Positions 27,601-35,738 of a stretch of DNA of 64,000 nucleotides are shown here, one piece after another. The stretch comes from Pelagirhabdus alkalitolerans. Its GTDB lineage: Bacteria; Bacillota; Bacilli; Bacillales; Amphibacillaceae. Position 1 is the stretch's first letter, and each line of letters starts with the position of its first letter. The notes beneath the pieces were generated by a model. It had not been told where the DNA came from and searched no databases. It worked only from the letters and a program-made list of their open reading frames with translations. The position numbers were made by a program, and so were the translations under genes. The stretch is from assembly GCF_900096905.1 (NCBI RefSeq), contig NZ_FMYI01000008.1, positions 37,047 to 101,046 of the forward strand, written 5' to 3'.

Positions 27601-27900
27601 TTGATCGATACTTTCTTCTAACTGTTCTAAATCTCGATTGAGCTGTTCTAAATCAGTTTGCTCTTGAAAAGCATAATAACTTCTTGCTCTAAATAAAACT
27701 TGTGTTAAGTTATACTCTAATTGGCCAACCGCATCATAGTGTGCGCTCGACTGATTAAACTGCTGTCTAATATCAGATTGTATAGAATGTAAAGAGAAGA
27801 TCGTTATCGCACTTATTAAGATGACGATGGATAGAGATAAAAAGGTAATTTTATAAAAACGTGTTTTTATAGTGTCGGATCGGTTTGTTTTATTAGTCAT
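24667..27900 (-). CDS. Hybrid sensor histidine kinase with two PAS domains and a C-terminal receiver
   Basis: A 1077-aa membrane kinase. TM1 is at ~15-38, then a helical extracellular domain of ~145 residues, TM2 at ~186-210, a HAMP/coiled-coil segment to ~295, PAS-PAC (~300-415), a GAF-like region (~440-580), a second PAS (~590-705), HisKA with His723 in STVSHELRTPLSS, HATPase (~830-945) and a receiver (~955-1070, Asp in AIVIDLMLDD). The gene overlaps the upstream response regulator gene by eight bases. Phosphate probably flows from His723 to its receiver, then to the Hpt of the next protein and to the REC domains. The signal is unknown. Confidence 0.92.
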   Translation of the reverse strand: MTNKTNRSDTIKTRFYKITFLSLSIVILISAITIFSLHSIQSDIRQQFNQSSAHYDAVGQLEYNLTQVLFRARSYYAFQEQTDLEQLNRDLEQLEESIDQFGNLELSENEREFYTMLNTFYDTYSQTLLPQAMNYVDNDDYASLRELGEDGTYEDINYFLSYTNAVQSISENERNSVLNETTELFDLFMIVFISIGILSFSIIIFMINRLLKSIHQPLDQLLVATKSLGTEHKANLEENFGLQEFDTLASTHNEMAMKIQEKEEELVTQNQELLTQQEQLEFNQEQLQSYISEIEHINKALDQSALVCITDNEGKILSVNDRFTKTSGYDEDELTGHSTRILKSGFHSANYYENLWLTISKGKIWNGKLKNETKDGDFYWIEATIVPFIDQKSHIYKYILIGIDITENINNEQQLQLLLHETQYEKDKSEKYGLLNKELTFTSDRSTFLKQTFRYFESIFHFEKGLLLSIYDNAYEQKGFTPEHINELLNSDEVYSYILSRLENESHYVIKREVKQDEKGVADVKTFAYDFYTSVKNDRDEVELVLALTRIGHTFTDEEMEEISLLMKPLGMALSRINIYEAVQLERSLNNSIIQNVNEGLQLVSVDGTMLQTNQNVFDIFDLEDDQLVGTSMQANWMDQLANQCESPSDIKRFFKTMINPSTLTEASIACRQSSGNMKYIKLYAFPIFTKGEKTSTLFVFRDQTKEHEVDQMKSELVSTVSHELRTPLSSVLGFTEMLLHKELKPEKKKLYLETIYREAQRLTTLINDFLDIQRIESGKQEYNMEPVELNRLIMEVVQLFKQHTHHTIHIEDTALSTTVWGDHDRLIQLLTNLINNAIKFSPDGGIVTIQIQNKANKVHIHIKDEGIGIPKSELNSMFTKFKRVDNSASKKIGGTGLGLAISKGIVQAHQGDIWIDSIENEGTTVSISLPSHDQQMLLHSSLQEDNDRSHDTKGTILLVEDDISFASLLSDSLKTNGFNVVHHLSAQNVSTVINQHSLTAIVIDLMLDDTMNGWELIEEIKAHPKWRTLPIIVSSALSVGQDLSEKYQIDAYLEKPYSPDVLVKACHELLGDTDNS

Positions 27901-28255
27901 TTAATAACCCCTCAACGAGATTGATAAACTCAAGTGGACTAAAAGGTTTTTTAATAAAAATATCAACGCCAGCTTCTGAAGCAACTTGTTCATCCGTGGT
28001 TTGAGTCTTAGCCGTTAACATGATGATTGTTGCATCTTGTAACGTATTCGGTTCAAGCTTTTGCAAAAGATCAATACCTGTCATATGAGGCATCATGTAA
28101 TCTAGGACAAGAATATCGTAGTCCTTTTGACTGATTTGATCATAGGCCTCCTGTCCATTACTTGCTTCATCAACTTCACAATTTAAATCTTCTAAGCTAT
28201 CTGTAAGTAGCATCCTAAGTGCAACTTCATCATCCACAATTAAAATTCGTTTCAT
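27893..28255 (-). CDS. Single-domain response regulator (CheY-like)
   Basis: A 120-aa stand-alone receiver with the acidic pair in LIVDDE, phospho-acceptor Asp in ILVLDYMMPHMTG, the Thr in IMLTAKTQ and the Lys in IKKPFSP. It has no output domain. It is the first gene of the five-gene minus-strand operon, so it is a likely shuttle or sink in the phosphorelay with the hybrid kinase and Hpt protein. Three codons of open frame precede the chosen ATG; AGGATGGTG before it is the likely ribosome site. Confidence 0.88.
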   Translation of the reverse strand: MKRILIVDDEVALRMLLTDSLEDLNCEVDEASNGQEAYDQISQKDYDILVLDYMMPHMTGIDLLQKLEPNTLQDATIIMLTAKTQTTDEQVASEAGVDIFIKKPFSPLEFINLVEGLLND

Positions 28256-28281
28256 ATACACCATCCTAAAACAGTTACTAA

Positions 28282-28310
28282 ATAGTATTTTTACAAGCGC
28301 ATTATGTCAC
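28282..28310 (-). promoter_or_regulatory. Promoter of the phosphorelay-polysaccharide operon
   Basis: On the minus strand, GTGACA (28305-28310) and TACTAT (28282-28287) lie 17 bases apart, ~27 bases before the first gene. A direct repeat TTATGTCA (28302-28309 and 28313-28320) overlaps the -35 region and could be an operator. Confidence 0.65.
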
Positions 28311-28509
28311 TATTATGTCATATATGAGTCGTTTTGTCGTTTTATACTGATATATGTGTACCAAAAGGTGAAATATTTGAATCGTATAACAAATAATACA
28401 ATTTGATTACAAAATCGTTAAAAGGGTTCCCTCCAAATCTACTAGTATGATAATCTACAATAGGTTTTAGTTAAAAAGACGTTTGAAGCATTTTTCAGGA
28501 GGGTAAGAT

Positions 28510-29946
28510 ATGAGTTTTAGAAACGTTCAATTAAAAAAAGATCATCTCATTCTAACAGCATTTTTCATCGTATTGCTCGCACTTTTAGCAGTGTCCGGCT
28601 TAAATCAATCAACAGTAGCACATGCAGATGAAGGCGATATGCCGATGATTCATCACGTTTATGTTGATGGTGAGCACATAGGACCCGTAAATGACGAGGA
28701 AGTCATTGAAGATCAGTTAGAAGAGCGTGTGGAGGAAGTTGAACAAGAAACAGACGATGAATATAGCTACGGTGTTAAAGAAGAGATTACATACGTTTCT
28801 GAACGTGTTTTTCGACCTAGTATAAATCAAGAATCAACGCTAGAAAAATTAGAAGATCAAATTACAGTTGAAATTGCAGCAGTCGAACTCATATTAGGCG
28901 ATGCATCTGTCGGTTATTTCGAAACAGAAGAAGAGGCTGAAGATGTTATTGAAGCTTATAAAGAACAATTTATAGATGAAGATTTACTAGAAACATTAGA
29001 TTCAGATGAAGATGATGAATTAGAACTTGATGATATTAAAATTACAGACGTTGAACTATCTAAGGACGTTGAATATGAAGAAGAAGTCGTTTCTGAAGAT
29101 GAACTTCTAACATTAGACGATGCATTAGAGCTACTTGAAAAAGGAACATTAGAAGATCAAATACATGAAGTTGAAGCAGGCGATACACTCTCTTCAATTG
29201 CTTCGCAATATGAGCTCTCAGCAGATGAGATCATTGAGTTAAATGAAGATTTAGACGATGATGAAGCGATTCTTGGACTTGGTGATGAATTAAATGTTAC
29301 AGATTATGCACCATTTGTTGATGTCATTGTATATCAAGAAGAATTAGTAGAAGAAACGATTAGTTACGAACGTGAAGTTGAGAAGTCTGATGACATGTTC
29401 GAAGGTGAAAGCGAAACGAAACAAGAAGGACAAGATGGTAAGAAAAGAGTCCATTATGCATTAGAAATTGTAAACGGTGAAGTCGTTGAGAGAGAGACAG
29501 AAGACGAAGAAGTCGTTGAAGAGCCGGTTGATGAAATTATTGTTGAAGGAACTAAAGTCATCTCATCAAGAGGGACAGGCGATTTTGATTGGCCAGCTGT
29601 TGGCGGCTATGTTTCAAGTGGCTATGGCCCGCGCTGGGGATCACACCACAATGGTATCGATATCGCAAGACCATCTAATCGTGATATCCTAGCAGCTGAC
29701 AATGGTGTCGTTGAACGTATTAGTTACGATGGTAATGGATATGGTCACTACGTTGTTATTAACCATAATAACGGATATAAAACACTGTATGCCCATTTGT
29801 CAAACGTTGATGTTAGTGTGGGCCAAACTGTTCCACAAGGTTCAAAAATTGGAACGATGGGTTCAACGGGACGCTCAACAGGTATTCACTTACACTTTGA
29901 AGTCGAACGTAACGGATCAAGTATTGACCCACAAAGTGTCCTATAA
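28510..29946 (+). CDS. Secreted LysM-G5-M23 peptidoglycan endopeptidase
   Basis: A 478-aa cell-wall hydrolase. An N-terminal hydrophobic signal/anchor (~14-38, ending near AHADEG) is followed by a very acidic region, a LysM domain (~217-262, EVEAGDTLSSIASQYELSAD), a G5-type domain (~270-350), and a C-terminal M23 metallopeptidase (~365-478). Zinc ligands are visible in HHNGIDIA (H..D) and HLHFEV (HxH). The strong negative charge outside the catalytic domain is notable. It lies directly before walR, the master regulator of cell-wall hydrolases, a neighbourhood seen in other Bacillaceae, but a terminator separates the two genes. Confidence 0.92.
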   Translation: MSFRNVQLKKDHLILTAFFIVLLALLAVSGLNQSTVAHADEGDMPMIHHVYVDGEHIGPVNDEEVIEDQLEERVEEVEQETDDEYSYGVKEEITYVSERVFRPSINQESTLEKLEDQITVEIAAVELILGDASVGYFETEEEAEDVIEAYKEQFIDEDLLETLDSDEDDELELDDIKITDVELSKDVEYEEEVVSEDELLTLDDALELLEKGTLEDQIHEVEAGDTLSSIASQYELSADEIIELNEDLDDDEAILGLGDELNVTDYAPFVDVIVYQEELVEETISYEREVEKSDDMFEGESETKQEGQDGKKRVHYALEIVNGEVVERETEDEEVVEEPVDEIIVEGTKVISSRGTGDFDWPAVGGYVSSGYGPRWGSHHNGIDIARPSNRDILAADNGVVERISYDGNGYGHYVVINHNNGYKTLYAHLSNVDVSVGQTVPQGSKIGTMGSTGRSTGIHLHFEVERNGSSIDPQSVL

Positions 29947-29962
29947 AATAAATGAGAAGAAG

Positions 29963-29995
29963 AAAAGCCTCTGCTTTAAATTAGCAGAGGCTTTT
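29963..29995 (+). terminator. Terminator of the M23 peptidase gene
   Basis: AAAAGCCTCTGCT and AGCAGAGGCTTTT pair perfectly around a seven-base loop. Confidence 0.92.
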
Positions 29996-30088
29996 GTTAA
30001 ATTTGTATAAAGACAGACATTTGTTGTAAAGTACGATAAACTAGAACTAGTTATTTCTATTCGAAAAACTAAAAGAGGAGGCTATCAA

Positions 30089-30790
30089 ATGAGTCAAAAA
30101 ATATTAGTTGTTGATGATGAGAAGCCAATTGCAGATATATTGAAATTTAACCTAGAAAACGAAGGGTACGAAGTTGTATGCGCGTATGATGGTGATGAAG
30201 CCATCGAGCTTACACAAAAAGAGAACCCGGATCTTTTATTGCTTGATATTATGTTACCGAAAAAAGATGGTAATGAAGTGTGTCGAGAAATTAGAAAGAC
30301 ACATAGTATGCCGATTATTATGTTGACGGCTAAAGATTCTGAAATCGATAAAGTACTCGGGCTTGAATTAGGTGCAGATGATTATGTAACCAAGCCATTT
30401 AGTAATCGCGAAGTCATCGCACGTGTTAAAGCGAACTTGCGCAGACAACAACAACCTGCAGATCAATCAAGTGAATCGAAAGATATTCAAATCAGTACAC
30501 TGGTCATTCACCCAGATGCTTATGCGGTGACAAAAGAAGGTCAAGAAGTCGATCTCACACATCGTGAGTTTGAGCTCTTGCATTACCTTTCACGCCATTT
30601 AGGTCAAGTCATGACACGTGAACATTTGCTTGAGACAGTATGGGGCTATGATTATTATGGCGATGTACGAACAGTGGATGTAACGGTGCGTCGATTACGT
30701 GAGAAAATTGAAGATACACCAAGCTCACCAGCATGGATCATCACTAGACGAGGTGTTGGTTACTACTTACGCAATCCTGAACAGGAGTAA
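30089..30790 (+). CDS. walR: Essential cell-wall response regulator WalR (YycF)
   Basis: A 233-aa OmpR-family regulator of cell-wall metabolism. The receiver starts KILVVDDEKPIADILKFN, with phospho-acceptor Asp in LLLLDIMLPKKDG, Lys in VTKPFSN, and a C-terminal winged helix (LTHREFELLHYLSRHLGQV, VRTVDVTVRRLREKIED). These segments are nearly diagnostic of WalR/YycF. It begins the walRK-yycHI-walJ-htrA operon; walK follows after four bases. Confidence 0.97.
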   Translation: MSQKILVVDDEKPIADILKFNLENEGYEVVCAYDGDEAIELTQKENPDLLLLDIMLPKKDGNEVCREIRKTHSMPIIMLTAKDSEIDKVLGLELGADDYVTKPFSNREVIARVKANLRRQQQPADQSSESKDIQISTLVIHPDAYAVTKEGQEVDLTHREFELLHYLSRHLGQVMTREHLLETVWGYDYYGDVRTVDVTVRRLREKIEDTPSSPAWIITRRGVGYYLRNPEQE

Positions 30791-30794
30791 TATT

Positions 30795-32621
30795 ATGAAA
30801 AAGGTTAGGTTCTTCCAATCTATACAATGGAAAATTATCGCGATTATGATCTTGCTACTACTACTTGCGATCCAAGTAATAGGTGCCTATTTCACGCAAG
30901 GTTTGGAAGCAGACTTGAAAGATAATTTTGAAGAGAGCATCGATGAACGCTTGGAAGTCCTTAGTTATAACATTAAGGAAGCTTTTTTGGAAGACCGGCC
31001 AGATGATGGCAGTGTTCCAACTTTAGAACAAGATATTCAAAATATTTTAACCCTTTATGGTCAAAGTGATACGTACTCTCGCCTACAAGTCGTTGACCGT
31101 CAGTTTCGTATTGTCGGAACGAATACACAAGCAGATGATGTCGGTAAATTGGTCACAGGTGATAATAGTGTAAGACCTGCGATTATGTCAGGAACACCAA
31201 GTCGTTCGATTCAGCGAAATGCAACAACAGGCGAACGTCATTTAGTACGTATTTATCCGATGCAAGACCAAGACGATGAGCCCTTAGGGGCGATTTATTT
31301 AGAAGCCTCAATGGAAGATGTGTATCAACAATTATCAACCATCAGCAATATCTTTTTCAACGGTACGATGATTGCGATCGTGATCAGTGCACTCGTTGGT
31401 ATATTAGTTGCGCGTTCTATCACCAAGCCGATCACAGAAATGCGTAAACAAGCGCAAATCATGGCAGAAGGTGACTTTTCGAAAAAGGTTAATGTCTATG
31501 GTGTCGATGAGATTGGTCAATTGGCAGATACCTTCAATGAAATGAATGAAAAGATAAAAATCGCCAACTTCACAACAGAAGAAGAACGACGTAAATTAAG
31601 TTCAGTTCTATCCAATATGTCAGATGGTGTTATTGCGACGAATGAACTTGGCGAAGTGACACTAATGAATGTCCCAGCTGAGTCATTAATGAACCAAACG
31701 TTAGAAGATGTTAAAGGACTCCAAATCACCGAATTATTCGGTCTAGAAGAAGACTTGGATACCATCTTAAACAACCAAGACTCTAATTCGATGACACTTG
31801 ATTTCAGCGATGATGAACAGTTCTTCTTATTAAAAGCAAGTTTTACCGTCGTATTAGATGAGAATGATCAGTTCGCAGGTCTTATTAGTGTGATTAGTGA
31901 TATAACTGAAGAGGAAAAAATTGAACGTGAACGGCGTGAATTTGTCTCAAACGTCTCACATGAACTGAGAACCCCGCTTACAACGATGCGCAGTTATCTA
32001 GAGGCATTAGGGGATGGAGCATGGAAAAATGAAGAGATTGCCCCACAATTCCTTCAAGTGACACAAAACGAGACAGAGCGAATGATTCGACTCGTCAATG
32101 ATTTGCTGCAATTATCTAAAATGGATCAAAAAGAGCAAGATATATTAAAAGAACGTGTAAATGTTGTGCCATTTTTCCATCACGTCCTTGACCGCTATGA
32201 AATGAACAAAGAAGAGACTGTTCGAATTGATCGAACGATTCCAAAAGAGAGCATTTTCCTCTGGTTGGATAAAGATAAAGTCATTCAGGTCATTGATAAT
32301 GTGATGTCAAACGCCTTAAAGTATTCACCAGAAGACGGTACAATTCGATTTAAAGTAACGAAAGAACGTAAACGCGTCAAAATTATGATACAAGATGAAG
32401 GGCCAGGTATTCCACAAGAAAAAGTAGACAAGGTATTCGATCGCTTCTATCGTGCCGATGCTGCACGTTCTCGTAAACTAGGGGGCACAGGCCTCGGACT
32501 TGCGATCGCAAAAGAAATTGTTGAAAATCATCAAGGTCACATATGGGCAGAAAGCATTGAAGGAAAAGGAACCAAAGTATTCTTCACCCTGCCACTTATT
32601 GGCCGGAAAAGAGGAGGTTAA
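30795..32621 (+). CDS. walK: Essential sensor histidine kinase WalK (YycG)
   Basis: A 608-aa membrane kinase that phosphorylates WalR. TM1 (~10-32) is followed by an extracellular PAS-like domain, TM2 (~183-203), HAMP, a cytoplasmic PAS domain (~260-370), HisKA with His in NVSHELRTPLTTMRS, and HATPase (NVMSNALKYS, DEGPGIP, GGTGLGLAIAKEI). The frame is open from 30699, inside walR, but AGGAG at 30783 and the ATG at 30795 give the normal start MKKVRFFQSIQWK. The stop is two bases before yycH. Confidence 0.97.
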   Translation: MKKVRFFQSIQWKIIAIMILLLLLAIQVIGAYFTQGLEADLKDNFEESIDERLEVLSYNIKEAFLEDRPDDGSVPTLEQDIQNILTLYGQSDTYSRLQVVDRQFRIVGTNTQADDVGKLVTGDNSVRPAIMSGTPSRSIQRNATTGERHLVRIYPMQDQDDEPLGAIYLEASMEDVYQQLSTISNIFFNGTMIAIVISALVGILVARSITKPITEMRKQAQIMAEGDFSKKVNVYGVDEIGQLADTFNEMNEKIKIANFTTEEERRKLSSVLSNMSDGVIATNELGEVTLMNVPAESLMNQTLEDVKGLQITELFGLEEDLDTILNNQDSNSMTLDFSDDEQFFLLKASFTVVLDENDQFAGLISVISDITEEEKIERERREFVSNVSHELRTPLTTMRSYLEALGDGAWKNEEIAPQFLQVTQNETERMIRLVNDLLQLSKMDQKEQDILKERVNVVPFFHHVLDRYEMNKEETVRIDRTIPKESIFLWLDKDKVIQVIDNVMSNALKYSPEDGTIRFKVTKERKRVKIMIQDEGPGIPQEKVDKVFDRFYRADAARSRKLGGTGLGLAIAKEIVENHQGHIWAESIEGKGTKVFFTLPLIGRKRGG

Positions 32622-32623
32622 GT

Positions 32624-33973
32624 ATGCAAACAGAGCATTTAAAATCGGTGTTACTCATTGCTTTAATTGTATCCAGTTTGCTCTTAACCTTAGCACTCTG
32701 GAATCACCAACCCGATTTTGAAGTTGTTCAAACGGAAGACGACTTAGTGGATGCACAACTCGAAGATGGACACCGTCTCACCAAACGTGATGTTCTTTCA
32801 CCAACAGAATTTGTCTTTCATACCGATCAAAGCTTGGCGCCATTAGCACTTTTAAATCAAGAAAGAGAACAAGCGCTATTTGAACAGGTTCAAGAGATAT
32901 CGCTCTATAATTTTTCGGTATTTAATTTAAATGAGGAATGGTGGGAAGATCATGATAACCGGTTAGAGATCATGTTCCCAACTACTTATTCATCTGCTGT
33001 CATTTATGATGTGTTTGGTATTGATGCCGATGAACAAATCCCAACTGCTTCGTTTAATCGAATTGAAATTGTTCTTGACCACGATGGTTTTCAGGTGGTG
33101 TTTAGAAATGATGAAGATGAGCGTGTGATTGGTGCCAGTATGCAAAACTATAGTGATGAAGTAGAAGAATTAGAGGCTTTTATGAGTGAAGAAGAGGTTG
33201 TATCACTCGATACAATCGAAAGCAGCAGAGGTCAAACGATTTATTTACCTAATGAATTTGACCGGGATGTGCTTCTGTTCTCTTATACCGAGATACCAAG
33301 TGAGCCGTTTCAAAGTGTACTCTTCACTAATCCATCTGTCGTTCGAAGCGGGTATACAACAGAAGGTTATACAAATTTAGTGGATGGCACGCGTGAGTTG
33401 ATTATACAACCTGAACAAATTTCATTTACAAACTTAACGAATGAACAGCAAAGCGAAGAACATGAATTAACGCATTATGAACTGTTAGACCAAGTCCAAA
33501 ACTTTATTAACACACATAACGGATTCGCATTTGAAGAACCCTTTCACTACTTTGTTTCAGAAGTAGAAAACAATCCAAATTCAAGTGTTGTCGAGTATAG
33601 CATGAGCTATGAAGGCATCCCAATTTTCTATAATCAAGAGATCGCATCGATGTCGGTGGCTTGGCATAATCAAGAGGTGTATCAGTATGAACGCCCATTA
33701 ATTTCACTTGTTGATTATCGCGGCGTTGGTCGAAAAGCATCAGAAGTGCCATCAAGTGAAGACGTGATCGATATTTTAGAAAGTGAGAACTATAGAGGAA
33801 GTGCTATTTATGATGTGACATTGGGTTATCGTGTCCGTGAGCAGGATGGTAGTCAAGGTCAAGTTTATGAACTTGTACCGAGCTGGTATGTTAAAGGTGT
33901 TCATGGCTGGCACCCTTTGATCATCCCATCTGAGTATACAGGAGGTGATCAACGTGCAATGGGGGCAAATTAA
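32624..33973 (+). CDS. yycH: WalK regulatory protein YycH
   Basis: A 449-aa protein with one N-terminal transmembrane helix (~8-27) and a large extracellular domain. In Bacillus YycH interacts with WalK and YycI to tune WalK activity. Position directly after walK, membrane topology and length support the assignment; the sequence is otherwise divergent, as usual for this family. It overlaps yycI by 20 bases, so the two are translationally linked. Confidence 0.92.
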   Translation: MQTEHLKSVLLIALIVSSLLLTLALWNHQPDFEVVQTEDDLVDAQLEDGHRLTKRDVLSPTEFVFHTDQSLAPLALLNQEREQALFEQVQEISLYNFSVFNLNEEWWEDHDNRLEIMFPTTYSSAVIYDVFGIDADEQIPTASFNRIEIVLDHDGFQVVFRNDEDERVIGASMQNYSDEVEELEAFMSEEEVVSLDTIESSRGQTIYLPNEFDRDVLLFSYTEIPSEPFQSVLFTNPSVVRSGYTTEGYTNLVDGTRELIIQPEQISFTNLTNEQQSEEHELTHYELLDQVQNFINTHNGFAFEEPFHYFVSEVENNPNSSVVEYSMSYEGIPIFYNQEIASMSVAWHNQEVYQYERPLISLVDYRGVGRKASEVPSSEDVIDILESENYRGSAIYDVTLGYRVREQDGSQGQVYELVPSWYVKGVHGWHPLIIPSEYTGGDQRAMGAN

Positions 33974-34907
33974 ATCACTATTTATCCTTTGTTTTCTTGT
34001 GCTGAATGTTTTTTTAGTTTTTCAACTAATTGATCGACAAGAAGAAGAATTATCATTTATACCAGAACCATCACGCGAAGAAGAACTTGAATTTAACATT
34101 GAGGGTCTAGATGACTTATCTGAAGAACAGTACGAGGCCCCTTTAGTGTATGCGCAAAGTTATGAGTATAATGAAGTTGCTTCAAATGAGCTTTCTAACC
34201 TACCGAATCAACAATCTGTGGTTATAAATGATACGACGCTTTTTTCGAGGTTTGAAGAGCCTGTCAGTATGCCATCGTCAGAAGATAGTGAGTTTCGTGA
34301 GTTATTTAATCAAATGATTTATAATGGGGCGGACTATTCATTTTGGAAACAATTTGATCAGGCGAACCTGTATGTGTTCGTTCAAGAAATCGAGCACCCT
34401 ATCTTTTATAACCCAAATGCCCTATTATTTGTGCAAACGAATGATAATGGCGAGATCGTTCAATATATTCAAACGCAATTAATAGAAAGTGAAGAAGACG
34501 ATGAATCACTAGATGCGCAAAATTTAATTCAACAATATGATGCGGTTTACCGTCTTTATCATAATACGAACACATTAGAAAGTGGTGATGAGATCACAGA
34601 TGTACATCTTGGTTACCACAATCTTGTCTCATTACAAACCGGAGAACAGTTGTTAAATCCAACGTGGCATATTGAAGTGAATGAGCAAATCGATCACTTT
34701 ATTAACGCGATTGAAGGCCATGACTACCCACAAAATGAAGACTTTGTCTCGGATAATATGAATGAGTTTATAAACTTCTTAACAAGATCAAATGGCGATC
34801 ACACGATTTTTTATCAACTAGAAGATGAGGACGAAGAAGATGAATTAATTGAAGAGATGTATCAAGATTGGTTAACCGTGCAAGAAAATTTAACTGAGGT
34901 GGAATAA
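33954..34907 (+). CDS. yycI: WalK regulatory protein YycI
   Basis: A 317-aa protein with an N-terminal hydrophobic helix (MQWGQIKSLFILCFLVLNVF) and an extracellular domain; the MQWxxIK start and helix are typical of YycI. Together with YycH it modulates WalK at the membrane. The start is taken at GTG 33954, six bases after the GGAGGTG site; the earlier GTG at 33945 lies within that site. The extracellular part is highly acidic. Confidence 0.92.
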   Translation: MQWGQIKSLFILCFLVLNVFLVFQLIDRQEEELSFIPEPSREEELEFNIEGLDDLSEEQYEAPLVYAQSYEYNEVASNELSNLPNQQSVVINDTTLFSRFEEPVSMPSSEDSEFRELFNQMIYNGADYSFWKQFDQANLYVFVQEIEHPIFYNPNALLFVQTNDNGEIVQYIQTQLIESEEDDESLDAQNLIQQYDAVYRLYHNTNTLESGDEITDVHLGYHNLVSLQTGEQLLNPTWHIEVNEQIDHFINAIEGHDYPQNEDFVSDNMNEFINFLTRSNGDHTIFYQLEDEDEEDELIEEMYQDWLTVQENLTEVE

Positions 34908-34910
34908 GTC

Positions 34911-35708
34911 ATGAGTTTACGTTTTTCTGTGCTCGCTTCTGGCAGTACAGGCAATGCTTTTTATATAGAAACTGAGAAAGAACGCATATTGGTCGATGCC
35001 GGATTAAGTGGCAAACAAATCGATCGTTTAATGCATGAAACAGGAATTGATCCAACCACATTGTCGCGAATACTCGTTACCCATGAACATAGTGATCATA
35101 TTAAAGGATTAGGCATTATCGCAAGAAAATATCAACTTCCGATCTATGCCAACTCAAAAACGTGGCAAGCAATGGATGGATCGCTCGGTAAATTAACACT
35201 CGATCAAAAATTTACCTTTGAGCGTGATACAACTGAAACCTTTTCAGATCTTGATGTGGAATCCTTTGGCGTCTCACATGATGCAGCCGATCCGATGTTT
35301 TTCACCTTCCATCATGAAGGTAAAAAAGTAGCGCTCGTCACCGATCTTGGTTATGTGAGTGAACGGATCAAAAAAACGGTTGAAAATGCAGATGCTTTAA
35401 TTTTTGAAGCCAATCATGACGTCTCGATGCTACAAATGGGACGGTATCCGTGGAATGTGAAACGTCGCATACTCGGTGATTACGGTCACGTCTCAAATGA
35501 TGATTGTGCGATTGCACTTGAGGATATAATTGGTGATGAGACAAAGCGTATTTATCTTGCCCATTTGAGTAAAGATAATAACATGAAAGATATAGCGCGT
35601 ATGTCAGTGGAACAACATTTATCGGCAAAAGATTTCGGGATTAATCACGGACTGACGATTCATGATACCGATCCCGCATCGCCAACATCGCTTTATCACG
35701 TTGTCTGA
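34911..35708 (+). CDS. walJ: WalJ (YycJ) metallo-beta-lactamase fold hydrolase
   Basis: A 265-aa cytoplasmic metallo-beta-lactamase fold protein with the start FSVLASGSTGNAFYIETE, the metal motif THEHSDHIKGL and downstream His/Asp ligands (VTDLGYVS, NHDVSM, YGHVSNDD, AHLSKDNN). WalJ/YycJ is linked to coordination of cell division and DNA replication and has exonuclease activity in some species. It is a conserved member of the walRK operon, three bases after yycI. Confidence 0.95.
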   Translation: MSLRFSVLASGSTGNAFYIETEKERILVDAGLSGKQIDRLMHETGIDPTTLSRILVTHEHSDHIKGLGIIARKYQLPIYANSKTWQAMDGSLGKLTLDQKFTFERDTTETFSDLDVESFGVSHDAADPMFFTFHHEGKKVALVTDLGYVSERIKKTVENADALIFEANHDVSMLQMGRYPWNVKRRILGDYGHVSNDDCAIALEDIIGDETKRIYLAHLSKDNNMKDIARMSVEQHLSAKDFGINHGLTIHDTDPASPTSLYHVV

Positions 35709-35738
35709 CCCATACTAAAAAAGAAAGAAGCTGATCCG

